Positions 46,212 through 56,104 are shown, numbered from the stretch's first letter. The stretch is DNA of 64,000 nucleotides from Acidobacteriota bacterium (GCA_021324935.1 JAJPIE010000067.1:27425-91424), one strand, 5' to 3'. The notes: generated by a model from the sequence alone, not told the origin. Program-made: numbers and translations.

Positions 46212-46799
46212 ATGAAACGCTTGCTCGCTTCAGCGTTAGTGCTCGCTTCCGTTGGCGCGGTGCTTCCGCTCTCCGCTGGCCCACAAAAAAAGGACGAGGT
46301 CGCCAAAATGTCCCTCAAAGTTGGCGATCCCGCTCCCGATTTCACCCTCCTCAGCGACGCGTGGAAAACCGTCAAACTCAGCGATTTTCACGGCAAGAAA
46401 AATGTCTTCCTGGCTGTCTATGTCCTCGCTTTCACCGGTGGTTGAACCAAACAACTCCAGGCGGTCCAGTCTGGAATCGACTCCGGCAAGATTGATACGA
46501 GCGACACCGCAGTCTTCGGCGTCAGCATGGACTCTCCCGCAGCCAATGCAGCCTTCGCCAAGCAGATTAACGTCAAATTCCCCCTCCTCAGCGACATGAA
46601 CCACAAAATGCTCACTTCCTACGGCATTCTGAAAACCTATGACGTGGAAGGCGAGGGCTACCAGTGGGCCTTGCGCGCCAACATCGTCATCGACAAGGAC
46701 GGCATCATCCGCCACATCGAAGGCGGCGACTCCGCCGTTGACCCCAACACCGCCGAATCCGTCTGCATCGACCTCCATCGCAAACAATCCGCCAAATAA
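46212..46799 (+). CDS. Secreted selenocysteine-containing peroxiredoxin (AhpC/TSA family), TGA read as Sec
   Basis: A thiol-type peroxidase reducing hydrogen or organic peroxides outside the cytoplasm. Signal peptide residues 1-23, then LKVGDPAPDFTLLSD. The peroxidatic position reads LAFTGG-TGA-T: the in-frame TGA at 46443-46445 is codon 78, exactly where the family has Cys in FT..CT. The frame continues without another stop to TAA at 46799, giving FGVSMDSPAANAAFAKQINV, FPLLSDMN and DKDGIIRHIEGG, all normal peroxiredoxin motifs. Cys185 near the C-terminus could be the resolving residue. A strong AAGGAG site precedes ATG 46212. Read literally, it would be broken into a 77-residue stub and a 90-residue remainder. 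Confidence 0.88.
46446..46490 (+). promoter_or_regulatory. Candidate bacterial SECIS hairpin after the Sec codon
   Basis: TCCA (46465-46468), loop GTC (46469-46471), TGGA (46472-46475) forms a small stem-loop with G first in the loop, 24 bases after the TGA. This is within the usual spacing for SelB-binding bacterial SECIS elements. A longer alternative, TCCAG (46456-46460) with CTGGA (46471-46475), is also possible. Both are short, so the fold is only a candidate. Confidence 0.5.
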
Positions 46800-47016
46800 C
46801 TTTGTCGGCGCCTGTTTACCACCGTAGGGGCGGCTTCACGCCGCCTCTTCCCTCCGCCTGTAGTGGCCGAACTTCAGATCGGCCACCGCCGGCCCACCGA
46901 TCCTCCCTGCTCTTCGCCATGACTGTACGGGCCGCGTCGCCCAACGGAATGTAGCGATCGAGGCACGACACAACTCTCTATCCACGCGCATTGCCTAAAT
47001 TGCCGTTCCCAATCCC
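46800..47016. repeat. Spacer with two GC hairpins
   Basis: GGCGGC-TTCAC-GCCGCC (46829-46845) and GTGGCCGA-ACTTCAGA-TCGGCCAC (46863-46886, 8-bp perfect stem). No gene. Confidence 0.6.
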
Positions 47017-47055
47017 AAAAACAAAAATCCCCCGGCAACTTCCCGGAGGATTTTC
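47017..47055 (-). terminator. Terminator after the PASTA-protein gene
   Basis: Minus-strand stem AAAATCCTCCGG with CCGGGGGATTTTT (arms 47043-47054 and 47023-47035, one G-U) followed by a T-rich tail TGTTTTTG. Confidence 0.7.
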
Positions 47056-47100
47056 CGCTTCTACCGTTGAACCCTTAAATTTTTGAACCCTTGCTCCCCG

Positions 47101-47820
47101 TCACTCCGCCACCGTCAACTCCACTTCCACGCTCTCCGCCACCTTCGTTCCCGCCAGCGGCGTCTGATCGATCACTGCCCCCTTCGGCCATTGCGGCGCC
47201 GCCAGGAAATTCACCTTCCGTTTCGGCAATCCCGGATCCAGCCGCTTCATCGCTTCCAGTTCGCTCAATCCGATCAAATACGGCATCACGTAACTCGCTT
47301 CTTTCGGTCCCGCGGAAACCAGCACATCCACCTTCGGTGTCGCCGCCATCTTCCCTTGCTTCGGATTCTGCAGCAGCACTTTGTCCGCCGGCTCATTCGG
47401 CAAGCTCACTGCGGACACTTCGCCCACCTGCAAACCCTCGCGGAGCAGTTCGATCCGCGAGACGCGCAGCGAACTCCCCTCCAGCGACGGAATCTCCAGT
47501 TGCTTTTGCCCCAGGCTCAGCACCACGTGCGCTTGTTGTGACACTTTCATCAACATTCCCGGGGGAGGCGTCTGCCGCACCACCTGGTTGATCGGCAAAT
47601 CGCTATACACGCGGTCCGCCACCCGCAAAATCAATCCCTTCGACCGCAGCGCCTGGCTTGCCTCCGCCACGTTTCTGCCCACCAGATTCGGCATCGTCGT
47701 TTCGCGCCCGTGGATCGCGATGCGCATCGCCGTAATTGCGCTCAGAAACGCCGCCGAAGCCAGGATGAACACCAAAAACGTCATCCGCCCCAGCCATTCC
47801 AATCGTTCCCGTATCGTCAT
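47101..47820 (-). CDS. Membrane-anchored three-PASTA-domain protein
   Basis: One N-terminal transmembrane segment (about residues 12-33) precedes three PASTA modules, each with the VPNLVG-like start: TMPNLVGRNVAEASQAL, LEIPSLEGSSLRVSRI and VMPYLIGLSELEAMKRL, each followed by a P-x-x-G-type turn. PASTA domains bind peptidoglycan stem peptides or muropeptides. No kinase or transpeptidase domain is attached. 239 residues; ftsK follows upstream on the strand. Confidence 0.88.
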   Translation of the reverse strand: MTIRERLEWLGRMTFLVFILASAAFLSAITAMRIAIHGRETTMPNLVGRNVAEASQALRSKGLILRVADRVYSDLPINQVVRQTPPPGMLMKVSQQAHVVLSLGQKQLEIPSLEGSSLRVSRIELLREGLQVGEVSAVSLPNEPADKVLLQNPKQGKMAATPKVDVLVSAGPKEASYVMPYLIGLSELEAMKRLDPGLPKRKVNFLAAPQWPKGAVIDQTPLAGTKVAESVEVELTVAE

Positions 47821-48000
47821 CTCTTCAACTTTCTTCCGCTCACACCCCTTCCGTCAAACCCTTTTTGTCCAGCTTGTTCTCTCGAGTGTTTTTCGATGCG
47901 AGTCAATGTGGCACAGGCACTCTTGCCTGGGCGGTTTCCAACCCAGGCACTGTCCTCCGCCAACTTTGCAGGTTAAGCCTTTGAACCCTTGATCCTCTTC

Positions 48001-50436
48001 TCAGCTCTCCCGCTGGTCAAACTCATTCATCCACTCCCGCCCCTTCAACACTTCTCTTGGCCGTGTCCCATCCGGCGGGCCCACAATTCCGTCCTTCTCC
48101 ATCAAATCAATTAAATGCGCCGCGCGCCCATACCCGATCCGCAGCCGCCGCTGCAACGTCGAAGTCGACGCCCTTCCCATTTCGCAGCAAATCCTCACTG
48201 CATCCTGGTACAAATCGTCATCCACATCCTCGCCGCCCGCGCTGACCTCATCCTCCTCCCGCTCCCGCTGGCTCGCGCCCTTGCCGTTCCCGCCTCCGCT
48301 CTTTCCGTCATCTTCCTTCGGCGCTTCCAGCAGCGCTTCGTTGTACTTCGCCTGCGCCTGCTGTCGCCAGAAATCACAGACGCCCGTAATCTCATCCTCC
48401 GTCACCAGCGGCCCGTGAATGCGGTGCAATCGTGCCGAGCCCGCGGGCAAATACAGCATGTCGCCTTTGCCCAGCAGCGATTCTGATCCGTTCGAGTCCA
48501 GAATCGTCCGCGAGTCCACTTTGCTCGCCACCCGAAACGAAATCCGGGCAGGGAAGTTGGCCTTGATTAACCCCGTAATCACGTCCACCGACGGCCTCTG
48601 CGTCGCCAGAATCAGGTGTATGCCCACCGCGCGCGCCATCTGCGCCAGCCGCGTAATCGACTCCTCCACATTGTTCGTGTCCACCATCATCAGGTCCGCC
48701 AACTCGTCGATGATGATGATCAAATAGGGAAGCGGCTTGTGTTCGCCCTCCTCCACGTTTTCAAACAGCGAAAGCGATTGCTGCTTCTGGAATGTCCGGT
48801 TATATTGGTCGATGTTCCGCACCCCGCGCTGCGCCAGCAACTTCAGCCGGTTTTCCATCTCCCGCGTTGCGTTCCGCAAAACATTGGAAGCCACCTTCGG
48901 GTCCGTCACCACTGGCGCGATCAAGTGCGGAATCCCCTCGTACAGATTCAATTCCAGCCGCTTCGGATCCACCAGCACCATCTTCACTTCTTCCGGTGTC
49001 GCCTTGTACAAAATCGACATCATCAGCGAATTGATGAACACGCTCTTGCCCGTTCCCGTCGAGCCCGCAATCAGCAGGTGCGGCATGGAGGCCAGGTCCG
49101 TCACGCGAATCCGCCCGTGCAGATCGCGTCCCATCGCCAGCGTCAGCTTGCTCGGCGAGTTCGCAAACTCCTGCGCCTCGATGATCTCCCGCAGCGCAAT
49201 CGTCTGCCGGCGGTCGTTTGGCACCTCGATGCCCACCGTCGATTTTCCCGGAATGCGCTCGATCAAAATCGATTCCGCTTGCAGCGCCAGGCATAAATCT
49301 TCCGTCAACCCAATGATCCGGCTGTACTTGATCCCCGCCTCGGGCTTGAACTCGAACGTCGTCACCACCGGCCCGGGATTGATCTGCGTCACGCGGCCTT
49401 CCACACCGAATTCGTGGCACTTCTCCTCGATCGCCCGCGCGCGATATTTCAGTTCATCTTCATCCAGCTTCTGCCCGCCCTCGCCCTCGCGCAGCAAACT
49501 GATTGGCGGCAGCTTGTAATTCGCATTCCCCTTGGCAATTTTCGGCTCTGCCTTCTTCGCTTTCTCGGTCTTGTCGGGTCCCAGCATCACCACCGGGGCT
49601 TTGTGCGGAGCCTCTCGCTCCTCTTCTTCCTTCTCCGCCACCCCCGCGGACGTCTTCTTTCTGAAGATGTCGCTCAAATCCTCCAGCTTGATCGTCTTCC
49701 CCTCGTCTTTCTCCTTCTCCGCCTCTGCCTTGCCCACCACCTGCGGGGCCACCGGCTTCCTGCCCGCCAATCGCCGCTCCTCCACCTCGCGCCGCATCCG
49801 CGCTTCTTCGCGTTCTTCTCGCCACTCCTGCCAGCGCGCCTGGGCTCGTTGCAAAATCCCGAACTTTTCCACTCTCCCCAGCGGCCCCTTATGGCTGCTC
49901 GCCCACGCGTGAGCCCCGCTGAACGAAAAGCTGGTTGTCATGTACAGCGCCACCACAAACAGCGCCACCGCCACCAGCAGCGCCCCCCAGAAATTGAATC
50001 CGCTCTGCAATCCGTGCGACACCAGCGTCCCCAGCGCCCCGCCTGCCGGCACCGCTCCGCGCACCCCGGGAAAATGCGAAAGCGAAAGCAGGGAAGGGAG
50101 CGACAACATCAGCAGCACGTATCCGGAAAGCGTCGCCGCCTGCGAATCGATCGCCTGGCTCTTGCACCACCGCCAGCCCAGAATCCCCAGCGCCACCGGC
50201 AGCAGAAACGCCGCAAATCCGAATATCTGGAACAACAGGTCCGATGTGTACGCTCCCACCGGCCCCATCCAGTTCCGCGTCAGGTGGTCCTCGCCGCCCG
50301 TCGCGCTCACGTTGAACGCCGCATCGCGCGGCGAATACGAAATCAGTGCCAGCCCAATCAAAATTGCCGTCACGATGCACAAAAATCCAGTCAGCTCATT
50401 CAGACGCTTGTTTTCCGTCGGTGTCAAAAATCGCAC
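48001..50436 (-). CDS. ftsK: FtsK/SpoIIIE DNA translocase
   Basis: Septal translocase that pumps chromosome ends during division. GTG at 50436 is chosen because GAGGAGAGG lies just upstream with four bases between; the longer frame to 50526 runs through a hairpin repeat. Four membrane helices lie in the first about 190 residues, then a linker, then the motor with Walker A GSTGTGKS and RPSVDVITGLIKANFPARI, and a C-terminal gamma winged-helix (AVRICCEMGRASTSTLQRRL) that reads KOPS. 811 residues. Confidence 0.95.
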   Translation of the reverse strand: MRFLTPTENKRLNELTGFLCIVTAILIGLALISYSPRDAAFNVSATGGEDHLTRNWMGPVGAYTSDLLFQIFGFAAFLLPVALGILGWRWCKSQAIDSQAATLSGYVLLMLSLPSLLSLSHFPGVRGAVPAGGALGTLVSHGLQSGFNFWGALLVAVALFVVALYMTTSFSFSGAHAWASSHKGPLGRVEKFGILQRAQARWQEWREEREEARMRREVEERRLAGRKPVAPQVVGKAEAEKEKDEGKTIKLEDLSDIFRKKTSAGVAEKEEEEREAPHKAPVVMLGPDKTEKAKKAEPKIAKGNANYKLPPISLLREGEGGQKLDEDELKYRARAIEEKCHEFGVEGRVTQINPGPVVTTFEFKPEAGIKYSRIIGLTEDLCLALQAESILIERIPGKSTVGIEVPNDRRQTIALREIIEAQEFANSPSKLTLAMGRDLHGRIRVTDLASMPHLLIAGSTGTGKSVFINSLMMSILYKATPEEVKMVLVDPKRLELNLYEGIPHLIAPVVTDPKVASNVLRNATREMENRLKLLAQRGVRNIDQYNRTFQKQQSLSLFENVEEGEHKPLPYLIIIIDELADLMMVDTNNVEESITRLAQMARAVGIHLILATQRPSVDVITGLIKANFPARISFRVASKVDSRTILDSNGSESLLGKGDMLYLPAGSARLHRIHGPLVTEDEITGVCDFWRQQAQAKYNEALLEAPKEDDGKSGGGNGKGASQREREEDEVSAGGEDVDDDLYQDAVRICCEMGRASTSTLQRRLRIGYGRAAHLIDLMEKDGIVGPPDGTRPREVLKGREWMNEFDQRES

Positions 50437-50950
50437 GATCCTCTCCTCAACTGTGGCACACGCACTCCTGTTTATCCTGGACGGGCCTGTGTACCCGGGC
50501 CAATCCCGGCCCGCCCATCTATCCAAGGCCGAAAATGCCCGCTACTCCTCGCCTCGGGTGTAAATACACCTCACTTACTCTTGTTTTGCTTGGGTAGAGA
50601 CTGCCTTCGCTGGTGCGCCCATACCCCGCTCTCCGCGGGGCAATCTTCTACTCGAGCCGGGGAAGGCTGAGCATTCGCGAGCACAACTCAACCGTTGTGT
50701 CGCCGGACGGGACGCGGCGCTGGTGCGCCCCTCCTGAGGAACATCTGCATCATAACAAACCGCAACCCCGTTACAAGCCCCTCTTCCATCCAGTTTCCAA
50801 TCCCATATCCCCGCCCGCTAGCGCCGGCATCCTGTCGGCCAGCATTCCTCCTCTTTTCTGCGCTTCCTCCGTGCACTCTGTGCCAAATCGTCCGCTCGAT
50901 TCTCCGCTACCTCTGCGGGCCTCTGTTAACTCTCTGGTGAAATCCTTCCC
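50437..50950. repeat. Gene-free repeat-rich spacer between ftsK and the serine hydrolase
   Basis: Contains a degenerate TGGCACACGCACTCC hairpin copy (about 50454), GCTGGTGCGCCC twice (50610 and 50720), TAGCGCCGGCATCCTGTCGGCC (about 50818) and a CTCTGYG block spread over about 50851-50949 (TTCTGCG, CTCTGTG, CTCTGCGGGCCTCTGTTAAC, CTCTGGTGAAATC). No gene or tRNA was found. Confidence 0.5.
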
Positions 50951-52108
50951 CTACTCCTTCTTCTTCTCAACCACCTTCAACGATGGCTCCAAAATTCCCG
51001 CCACTCCATTCGCAATCTTTGCCGGATCCGAAGATCCTTCCTCCAGATTTGTCATCACGATTACTGTCAAACGGTCGTCCACATACCGCTGAATACTCAT
51101 CGTGAACCCCTGCCAGGCCCCGTCGTGTTCCAGCAGCCGGTGGCCATTCACCTTCACGATGCCCCAGCCGAATCCATAGCCGTACGTCGTCCCGTCCTTC
51201 AGCACCACCGGCGTCCACATCTGCTCCAAACTCGACCGTTTGATCAGCTTCTCCGTATAAAGCGCAGAATCCCATTTCCCAAGGTCCAGCACATTTGTAT
51301 ATAGCGCGCCATCTGCCGTCGTATTCAAAGTAGGCGATACCCACTCCTGATTTTTGATCTCCCCCTGGACAATCCGGTAGCCGCTCGCGCGATTCGGCAC
51401 GATGTCCTCCTCGCTGATGATGCGCGTCGCCGCCATCCCCAGTGGCCGGAAAATCCGCTGCTGCAGAAAGTCCCCGTAAAACTCCCCGGTCACTTTGTGA
51501 ATCAGGATCCCCAGCAGCAGATACCCCGAATTGCTGTACTGCCACTTCGTCCCCGGCTCGAAATCCAGCGGCATTTGGATCAGACGCCGATACAAATCCT
51601 CTTCCGTGTAATCCGCCCGGAAATTGAAAAGGTCCTTCACCTTTGCGCTCTTCGTGTCTGTGTATTCTGGAATCCCGGACGTGTGCGTCAGCAGATTCCG
51701 CACGGTAATGTCCTTCCAAGCCTCCGGCGTCCCCGCAAAATATTTGCTCAGTTTGTCGTCCAGCCCTACCTTCCCCTCTTCCACCAGCATCATCACCGCC
51801 GTGGCCGTGAACTGTTTCCCCACCGACCCCGTCTGCATTATCGTCTCCGGCGTCACCGGCACGTTCAATTCGATATTCGACAGCCCATACCCCTTTGCCT
51901 TCACCAGTTTTCCGTCCCGCAGCACCGCCAAACTCACTCCCGGAATCCGCTGCAATCCCAACTGCTCCCCTACGAGCGCATCCACCCGTGCATCCTCACT
52001 CGGCGCCGCCTTCTCCTGTGCCGCCGCTCTTTCCGCACCGATCACTCCCGGCACGCTTGCCAATCCACTCAACACGACCACACCAACCCGCAATCGCCGA
52101 CATTTCAT
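50951..52108 (-). CDS. Exported serine hydrolase of the beta-lactamase/PBP class C-like family
   Basis: Signal peptide to about residue 30. The catalytic tetrad motifs are TGSVGKQ (Ser95-x-x-Lys98), YSN (Tyr191) and the third motif HDG within [11 protein letters not shown]. The family includes class C beta-lactamases, D-aminopeptidases and esterases; the KTG-type third motif is replaced by HDG, typical of the esterase/peptidase-like members (serine hydrolase, EstB-like). Substrate not predictable. 385 residues. Confidence 0.85.
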   Translation of the reverse strand: MKCRRLRVGVVVLSGLASVPGVIGAERAAAQEKAAPSEDARVDALVGEQLGLQRIPGVSLAVLRDGKLVKAKGYGLSNIELNVPVTPETIMQTGSVGKQFTATAVMMLVEEGKVGLDDKLSKYFAGTPEAWKDITVRNLLTHTSGIPEYTDTKSAKVKDLFNFRADYTEEDLYRRLIQMPLDFEPGTKWQYSNSGYLLLGILIHKVTGEFYGDFLQQRIFRPLGMAATRIISEEDIVPNRASGYRIVQGEIKNQEWVSPTLNTTADGALYTNVLDLGKWDSALYTEKLIKRSSLEQMWTPVVLKDGTTYGYGFGWGIVKVNGHRLLEHDGAWQGFTMSIQRYVDDRLTVIVMTNLEEGSSDPAKIANGVAGILEPSLKVVEKKKE

Positions 52109-52136
52109 CGCGCTCCCTGCCTCCGTTTAAGAGTTC

Positions 52137-52217
52137 TCCCTTAACTCTGCGGCCCCTCTGCTATCTCTGTGGGGAACTCTGCTTCTCTGCGTCCTCAGCC
52201 CCTTGCGCTAAGTTTTC
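52137..52217 (+). repeat. CTCTGYG dispersed repeat
   Basis: TTAACTCTGCGGCCCCTCTG, CTCTGTGGGGAAC, CTCTGCGTCCTCAGCC, GCGCTAAG in order, between the serine hydrolase and uppP genes. Confidence 0.55.
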
Positions 52218-52246
52218 TTTTTCTCTCTCTCCACTCGCCACTGCTC

Positions 52247-53140
52247 CTACATCATCCGGCCTGCAAAATACAACACTGCGATCCCCAAAATAATCCGGTA
52301 AATCGCAAACGGCGCAAATCCCCGCTTCCTCACGTACGCCATGAACCATGCCACCGACCCATACGCCACGATAAACGACACCACGAACCCGATCGCCAGC
52401 ACGATCCACTCATGCCCCGTGAGGCTCGTAACCCCAATCGGATTCTCCGTCTTGCTCCCATGCACAGACTTGAACAGCGTGTACAGCGTCGCCACTGCCA
52501 TCGTCGGCATCGATAAAAAGAACGAAAACTCCAGCGCCGACGCCCGCGACATGCCCGCCACCTGCCCGCCCGCGATCGTCGACATCGATCGCGACGTCCC
52601 AGGAAACACCGCCGACAATATCTGGCACGCTCCGATCCACACCGCCTGCCCAATGCTCATTTCTTCCATGTGCCACGTGCGGATCAGCCCGCCCTTCGCC
52701 GTCTCTCCGGCCGCTTCCGCCTTGCCGTTCCGCGCGTCCACAAACCACATCACGATTCCGCCGATCAGCAGCGCCCCGCCGATCACATAGGGATTCTCCA
52801 GATTTTTCCCAATCACCTTCGTCAATAAAAACGCCGGAATCGCCGTCACCACAAACGCGATCAGCGTCAAGCTCAGCGGATGCGTCCACATCGTCCGATC
52901 GCCGCGCTCCCCCTGCGGAAACGTCCCCAAAAAGTTCGCGATCCGGTGACGAAAATAGATCGGCAATGTCAGAATCGCTCCCAGCTGGATTACGATCGTG
53001 TACATCTTCCAGTACCCGCTTCCCAGGTCCAGGTGCATCAGCACTTCGGTCAGCCGCAAATGTGCCGTCGAACTCACCGGAATGAACTCCGTTAATCCTT
53101 CCACAATCCCCAATAGCACGCTCAAAACGTAATCGTTCAC
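52247..53140 (-). CDS. uppP: Undecaprenyl-diphosphatase
   Basis: Integral-membrane phosphatase recycling the lipid carrier of peptidoglycan and O-antigen synthesis. GTG at 53140 follows GGGAGGAATA, a near-perfect Shine-Dalgarno; the longer frame to 53251 is rejected. Active-site motifs: EGLTEFIPVSSTAHL at the N-terminus and PGTSRS near residue 180. About eight hydrophobic segments. 297 residues. Confidence 0.96.
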   Translation of the reverse strand: MNDYVLSVLLGIVEGLTEFIPVSSTAHLRLTEVLMHLDLGSGYWKMYTIVIQLGAILTLPIYFRHRIANFLGTFPQGERGDRTMWTHPLSLTLIAFVVTAIPAFLLTKVIGKNLENPYVIGGALLIGGIVMWFVDARNGKAEAAGETAKGGLIRTWHMEEMSIGQAVWIGACQILSAVFPGTSRSMSTIAGGQVAGMSRASALEFSFFLSMPTMAVATLYTLFKSVHGSKTENPIGVTSLTGHEWIVLAIGFVVSFIVAYGSVAWFMAYVRKRGFAPFAIYRIILGIAVLYFAGRMM

Positions 53141-53386
53141 TATTCCTCCCGCGTTTGTAGGTGCGCGGCTCTCGCCCCGCCCAAGTAGTACAGGCTTTGG
53201 CCTGTGTTTTTGCCTTTGCTGATCCGAAGCTGCCATTCCTGGAACGGTCATCCCGACCGCAGGCTCGCGCAGTTTGCGGGCCGCAGGGGAGGGATCGTGG
53301 CAATCGACGTTTCCTGCGCTCTAGTCACCCTAAGCGTCTGGTGTTACGCTGTCTTCCTCCTCTTCTTTCTCGCCGCTAGCCACTCG
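53141..53386. repeat. Spacer with GTCATCC repeat
   Basis: GTCATCCCGACCGCAGGCTC..GCGGGCCGCAGG..GAGGGATCG at 53248-53297, same orientation as other copies. GTACAGGC-TTTG-GCCTGTG hairpin near 53190. A GCCACTCGTTACTCGCCACT word near 53380. No gene. Confidence 0.5.
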
Positions 53387-53845
53387 TTACTCGCCACTGC
53401 CTTTCATTTTCTTCCTCATCTCATACGCATCGATCTTTCCCAGATAATATTTCTTCACCACCGCCTTCGTACGATATCCATGCCGCTCCCAGAAGGCAAT
53501 CCCGCTTTTGTTCTCCACCGACGTTTCCAGCAGCACCGATTCCACTCCGCGAAACGCAAAATGCTCTTCCATCTCCCGCAGCAGCATCGACCCGACTCCC
53601 CGCCGTCGGAACTTCTCCGCTACGTCCAAAGTAATAATGTGTCCGAGTGGCGGATTCTCTTCCGCCAGAATGAATCCCGCCAGCTCTTTACCCTCTTCCG
53701 CCACCAGGCAATCCGCACCCGGCAAATTCAGGTAATACCGCAACGACCACTTGCTGTACGCAATCCCCGGCGGAAAACACTCCTGGTCCAGCTTGTGCAA
53801 CTTCGCGAAATCCTTCGCCTCATATTGTCGCGTTATGACCGTCAT
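53387..53845 (-). CDS. GNAT-family N-acetyltransferase, RimI-like
   Basis: Short acetyltransferase with the acetyl-CoA loop motif RRRGVGSMLL (about residues 85-95; Q/RxxGxG/A) and the RimI-like strand IITLDVAEKFRRRGVG. It may acetylate an N-terminal residue or small amine. 152 residues. Located between uppP and the aldehyde dehydrogenase gene on the same strand, with a terminator in between. Confidence 0.8.
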   Translation of the reverse strand: MTVITRQYEAKDFAKLHKLDQECFPPGIAYSKWSLRYYLNLPGADCLVAEEGKELAGFILAEENPPLGHIITLDVAEKFRRRGVGSMLLREMEEHFAFRGVESVLLETSVENKSGIAFWERHGYRTKAVVKKYYLGKIDAYEMRKKMKGSGE

Positions 53846-53875
53846 ACTTGCCCGTCATCTTCACAGACCCCTTCC

Positions 53876-53910
53876 AAAAAACCAAGGGGCCCAGCCTTGG
53901 CTGGACCCCT
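53876..53910 (-). terminator. Rho-independent terminator after the aldehyde dehydrogenase gene
   Basis: Minus-strand stem AGGGGTCCAGCC with GGCTGGGCCCCT (one mismatch), three-base loop, followed by TGGTTTTTTGG. Confidence 0.7.
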
Positions 53911-54005
53911 CGCTGTAGTGGCGCCTTCTTGTCCCGAGCCATGCCCAGGAATACGCCGCATTCTTTTCTCTTGCTTACCACTTATGGCTGGAGGCTAATC
54001 ACTCC

Positions 54006-55481
54006 CTACAACTTCACCGTCACCGTCTTCACTTCCGTGTAATTCGCCAATCCATACTCTCCGAGTTCGCGTCCCAGCCCCGACTGCTTGAACCCGCCAA
54101 ACGGCGCCGCCGCGTCGAACACGTCGTAGCAGTTCACCCATACCGTTCCGGCCCGCACGCCATCCGCAATCGCGTGCGCCTTCGTGATGTCTTTCGTCCA
54201 GACTGCCGCCGCCAGCCCGTAGTTGGACTTGTTCGAGCGCTCTACCACTTCGGCAATGTCCTTGAACTTCAAAATCGCCATCACCGGACCGAAGATTTCC
54301 TCCTGTGCGATCTTCATATTGTCCTGCACGTCCGCGAACACTGTCGGTTCGATAAAATATCCTTTGTCGCCCACGCGGTTTCCGCCCGCCAGCAGTTTGG
54401 CGTGCTCCTTCTTCCCGGATTCGATGTAGCTCATTACCTTATTGAACTGGTCCTGATCCACTTGCGGCCCCTGCTCCGTCGCCTTGTCGAACGGATTGCC
54501 CACCGTCCGTTTCTTCGCGCGTGCCACGCTCTTTTCCACAAACTCGTCGTAGCACTTCTCCTCCACAAACAGCCGCGATCCCGCGCAGCAGCACTGCCCC
54601 TGGTTGAAGAAAAGCGCAAAGTGCGCTCCCTCGATCGCCTGGTCCATGTCCGCGTCCGCAAATACGATGTTTGGGCTCTTCCCGCCTAGCTCCAGCGTCA
54701 CGCGCTTCAGATTCGAATCCGCCGCCGCCCGCATGATCAAGTGGCCCACCTCGGTCGACCCCGTGAACGCCACCTTATCTACATCCATGTGCCGCGCGAT
54801 CGCGCCTCCCGCCGTCGGTCCGTACCCCGGCAGTATATTCACCACGCCATCCGGAACTCCGGCTTCCTGAATCAGTTCCCCCACCCGCAGCGCCGTCAGC
54901 GGCGTTTGCTCCGCCGGCTTCAGCACCACCGTGCACCCCGCCGCCAGCGCCGGCCCCAGCTTCCACGCCTGCATCAACAGCGGAAAATTCCACGGAATGA
55001 TCTGTCCCACCACGCCCACCGGCTCGTGCTTGGTGTACGTGAAATACCTTCCATTCACCGGGATCGTCTTTCCCTGAATCTTGTCCGCCCATCCCGCGTA
55101 ATATCGGTAACACGCAATCGTCAGCGGCAAATCCGCCGCCAGCGCCACGTGATACGGCTTCCCGTTGTCCAGCGATTCCAGCTGCGCCAGCTCCTCAATG
55201 TTCTTCTCCAGCAGATCCGCCAGCCGGTTCATCAGCACGCCGCGCTGTGAAGCCGACATCTTCTTCCACGCCCCCTTCTCAAACGCCCCACGCGCCGACG
55301 CCACCGCCTTGTCCACGTCGGCCGCGTCCGCCTCGGCCACTTGCGTAATCACTTCTCCCGTCGACGGGTTGATCGTCGGAAATGTCTTCCCCGAAGCCGC
55401 ATCCACCCACTTCCCGCCAATCATCAATTTCGTCGCCGAAATCTTTACCTTCGGTTCAATCGCAGTCGATGCCGTAGCCAT
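54006..55481 (-). CDS. NAD(P)-dependent aldehyde dehydrogenase
   Basis: ALDH superfamily. ATG at 55481 has GGAGGAGG ten bases upstream; the longer frame begins with TTG inside that site. Catalytic Glu is in ELGGKSP and catalytic Cys in GQCCCAG, with the N-terminal [11 protein letters not shown] and FTGSTEVG. 491 residues. The closest named type is an aldehyde/betaine-aldehyde dehydrogenase-like enzyme; substrate unknown. Confidence 0.92.
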   Translation of the reverse strand: MATASTAIEPKVKISATKLMIGGKWVDAASGKTFPTINPSTGEVITQVAEADAADVDKAVASARGAFEKGAWKKMSASQRGVLMNRLADLLEKNIEELAQLESLDNGKPYHVALAADLPLTIACYRYYAGWADKIQGKTIPVNGRYFTYTKHEPVGVVGQIIPWNFPLLMQAWKLGPALAAGCTVVLKPAEQTPLTALRVGELIQEAGVPDGVVNILPGYGPTAGGAIARHMDVDKVAFTGSTEVGHLIMRAAADSNLKRVTLELGGKSPNIVFADADMDQAIEGAHFALFFNQGQCCCAGSRLFVEEKCYDEFVEKSVARAKKRTVGNPFDKATEQGPQVDQDQFNKVMSYIESGKKEHAKLLAGGNRVGDKGYFIEPTVFADVQDNMKIAQEEIFGPVMAILKFKDIAEVVERSNKSNYGLAAAVWTKDITKAHAIADGVRAGTVWVNCYDVFDAAAPFGGFKQSGLGRELGEYGLANYTEVKTVTVKL

Positions 55482-55539
55482 AGTCGCCTCCTCCAATCCC
55501 TAGTAGCGGCCTCTTGCAAGCGCCCAAGCCGTTCCGTGT

Positions 55540-55565
55540 ACTGGCCGAACTTCAAATCGGCCAGT
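55540..55565 (+). repeat. GC hairpin repeat (9-bp stem)
   Basis: ACTGGCCGA (55540-55548), loop ACTTCAAA, TCGGCCAGT (55557-55565). Same class as 46863-46886 and 45883-45902, with the GCCGAACTTYARATCGGC core. Confidence 0.65.
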
Positions 55566-55705
55566 GGGCCGGCGGTTTTTTAGCCTATACCCCCGCGCCG
55601 CACGAATCAATATTACCGATTCCGTCTATCGCCGATTCAGATGCTGTGTGTCGCTTTCGCTCCATCTTTTCTCCATTTTGCCAATACCACACGGATCTTT
55701 TCCCC

Positions 55706-56020
55706 CTACTCTTTCCCTCCAAAAAACAGATGCGCAATGCTCACCAGCACCACTGCCCCCACCGTTGCCGCCGCCAGCGAAAATAAGAACGTATTCGCGT
55801 GCACAATCCCCAGCTTCGTAAAAATCCACCCGCCCAGCACCGACCCGATCAATCCAATCAAAATATCTCCAATGCACCCGAATCCTCTCCCGCGTGCAAT
55901 CTTCCCCGCCAGCCACCCCGCCAGCAACCCGATCAGTAGCCACCCAATCAATCCGCGCCTCCACTCCACCACCACAACCCGCTCTTGCATCTCCAACGCC
56001 AATACCGCCATTTGTCCCAT
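55706..56020 (-). CDS. GlsB/YeaQ/YmgE-family small membrane protein
   Basis: Three hydrophobic segments: LIGWLLIGLLAGWLAG, GDILIGLIGSVLGGWI and LAAATVGAVVLVSIAHLFFG, with the family KIARGRGFGCIGDI loop. Members are small stress-linked membrane proteins of unclear function. GGAGG at the beginning of the longer frame (to 56038) favours the ATG at 56020, with an extra N-terminal stretch of about 20 residues before the conserved part. The conserved part could even start at a downstream GTG at 55969. Confidence 0.85.
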   Translation of the reverse strand: MGQMAVLALEMQERVVVVEWRRGLIGWLLIGLLAGWLAGKIARGRGFGCIGDILIGLIGSVLGGWIFTKLGIVHANTFLFSLAAATVGAVVLVSIAHLFFGGKE

Positions 56021-56044
56021 CATCATTCCTCCGATCACGGAGAT

Positions 56045-56104
56045 TCTCCCTTACCTCTGTTCTCCTCGGCTATCTCTGTGGTGAACTCTTATCTTTTCTC
56101 CTGT
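56045..56104 (+). repeat. CTCTGYG dispersed repeat
   Basis: TTCTCCCTTACCTCTGTTCTC, then CTCTGTGGTGAACTC; the CTCTGTGGTGAA half is the most conserved part among copies. Confidence 0.5.

Noticed and set aside
46443..46445. Reading the TGA in the peroxiredoxin as a plain nonsense mutation (pseudogene)
   Set aside because: It falls exactly on the peroxidatic residue, with the frame and motifs intact on both sides and a suitable hairpin after it. Kept as selenoprotein, with the machinery check named as the decisive test.
50437..50950. A tRNA or small RNA gene in the ftsK-serine hydrolase spacer
   Set aside because: No T-arm (GGTTCGAATCC-like) or cloverleaf was found; the region is made of repeat words.
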